Part shown: in pieces, positions 5,360-5,726 of the stretch | Numbering within the stretch: the stretch's first letter is position 1 | How the letters are laid out: each line of letters opens with the position of its first letter | DNA from: Gallionella sp. | GTDB taxonomy: Bacteria; Pseudomonadota; Gammaproteobacteria; Burkholderiales; Gallionellaceae | Length of the DNA: 5,726 bases | Direction: 5' to 3' | NCBI GenBank assembly: GCA_029850565.1 | Contig: JARCRR010000084.1 | Location: forward strand, 1-5,726 | Made by a program: the position numbers and the translations under genes | Notes under the pieces: generated by a model | What the model was told of the DNA's origin: nothing | What the model saw: only the letters and a program-made list of their open reading frames with translations | Databases searched by the model: none

Positions 5360-5407
5360 GTTGCCTAACTCGGCGATCCAGATGGTCGTGCGTCCGAAGA
5401 GCACGAC
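5360..5407 (+). other. attC-like 5' half: RYYYAAC box plus inner stem
   Basis: GTTGCCTAAC (5360-5369) is the exact reverse complement of 4906-4915 and contains GCCTAAC (5363-5369), an R'' box (RYYYAAC). It is followed by GTCGTGC (5385-5391) and GCACGAC (5401-5407), a perfect 7-base-pair stem with a 9-base loop. GTGCGTCCG (5388-5396) is shared with the left flank (4887-4895). No convincing GTTRRRY box follows before the helicase stop codon; GTTGACT at 5428 is only a partial match. The site therefore looks truncated, degenerate, or joined to host sequence. Confidence 0.5.
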
Positions 5408-5496
5408 TTCGCACCTCTTACCTTTATGTTGACTGCCCGTTATCGTGAAGCAGATACGTCTCTTATGGGTTATAAGCGGTCTTCCAAGCTAGTCAG

Positions 5497-5726
5497 CTAC
5501 ACCACTTCGCTCAATACTCCATCCGCAAACACCAGCGCACAGCGCACTGTCTTACCTGCATACACTGTCTCCATCGCAGTTTGATATTCCCATATCTGCG
5601 CGCGGTAACGCGCCGCATCTTCGCTATCGCCCAGCTTGTAATCCAGCACCCACACTTCATCGTCAAACTCGACCAGACGGTCGATGCGCTTCAGTTCGCC
5701 TTGGGCGTTGATGTAGGGCATCTCGT
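5497..5726 (-). CDS. UvrD/AddA-like helicase, C-terminal PD-(D/E)XK nuclease end (partial)
   Basis: This is the 3' end of a gene read leftward from beyond the right edge; about 75 residues are visible. They hold the core of a RecB-type PD-(D/E)XK nuclease: the metal-binding aspartate in RIDRLVEF (codon 5680-5682), then VWVLDYKLGD with the DYK aspartate at 5641-5643 and the catalytic lysine at 5635-5637. A helix with YRAQIWEYQTAM and a closing strand, VRCALVFADGVLSEVV, follow. This layout, with the nuclease at the extreme C-terminus, is that of AddA-like UvrD-family helicases that process double-strand DNA ends for recombination. The helicase motifs are not in the window, so a RecB-like or stand-alone nuclease cannot be excluded. 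The frame is open to the window edge; the ATG at 5719-5721 is not taken as the start. Confidence 0.75.
   Translation of the reverse strand, partial: EMPYINAQGELKRIDRLVEFDDEVWVLDYKLGDSEDAARYRAQIWEYQTAMETVYAGKTVRCALVFADGVLSEVV

Larger units (their letters stand above)
4907..5407 (+). mobile_element. Putative orphan integron gene cassette
   Basis: The unit would start at the TTAGGC left of the gene and include at least the R'' box and inner stem on the right; its true right end is not resolved. Support comes from a single ORF filling the unit, a start codon six bases after the GTTRRRY box, a matching RYYYAAC box 22 bases after the stop codon, exact complementarity of the two boxes extended to 10 bases, and about 44% G+C against 55% or more outside. 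No intI gene, attI site or second cassette gene is visible. A small transposon-like element with 10-base ends is an alternative, but no target duplication was seen. Confidence 0.5.

Noticed and set aside
4906..5369. Reading the 10-base inverted ends as the terminal repeats of a small insertion sequence or MITE.
   Set aside because: No transposase, no target-site duplication (ATAACT on the left, TCGGCG on the right), and the arms fit the attC box consensus in the correct orientation and position relative to the ORF. It remains an alternative, but a weaker one.
5462..5476. CTTAT-GGGTT-ATAAG as a terminator for the helicase gene or the cassette gene.
   Set aside because: Only five weak, A+T-rich pairs with no following T-run on either strand.

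Overview
The window looks like chromosomal DNA of a betaproteobacterium. The order dacA/dacC – dat – ybeD (DUF493) – lipB is typical of that class, and a Nitrosomonadales/Gallionellaceae-like host is a guess only. Sampled core genes run about 55–68% G+C. One stretch near the right end (about 4740–5340) drops to about 42–44%.

Left block (1–2702, + strand). The C-terminal domain of a D,D-carboxypeptidase is followed at close spacing by a D-amino-acid transaminase, whose stop codon overlaps the start of a YbeD-like protein. After a G-rich hairpin repeat comes octanoyltransferase LipB, then a THEM6-type hot-dog thioesterase. The lipoyl synthase gene lipA, commonly found beside lipB, is not in the window. 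The thioesterase gene uses AGA arginine codons heavily, unlike its neighbours.

Middle block (2737–4707). A PA0069-family radical SAM protein on the minus strand has a near-consensus sigma-70 promoter and a perfect 14-base palindrome at the predicted transcription start. Divergent from it are a small DUF4389 membrane protein and a DUF4442 hot-dog protein, set 10 bases apart. A 26-codon ORF with its own Shine-Dalgarno sequence overlaps the start of the DUF4389 gene.

Right block (4708–5726). An A+T-rich orphan lipoprotein gene is bounded by GTTAGGCAAC on its left and the reverse complement GTTGCCTAAC on its right. These contain the GTTRRRY and RYYYAAC core boxes of integron attC sites, and the start codon follows the left box almost at once. 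This is best read as an orphan or remnant integron gene cassette with no integrase in view; neither attC site looks complete. Converging on it from the right edge is the C-terminal PD-(D/E)XK nuclease end of a UvrD/AddA-like helicase.

Together the genes cover peptidoglycan trimming and D-amino-acid turnover, protein lipoylation, two acyl-thioester-type hot-dog proteins, a spore-photoproduct-lyase-like radical SAM enzyme, a DNA-repair helicase-nuclease and one probable acquired cassette. The cassette is the most unusual item. The promoter/palindrome and the hairpin that may mask the lipB ribosome-binding site come next.
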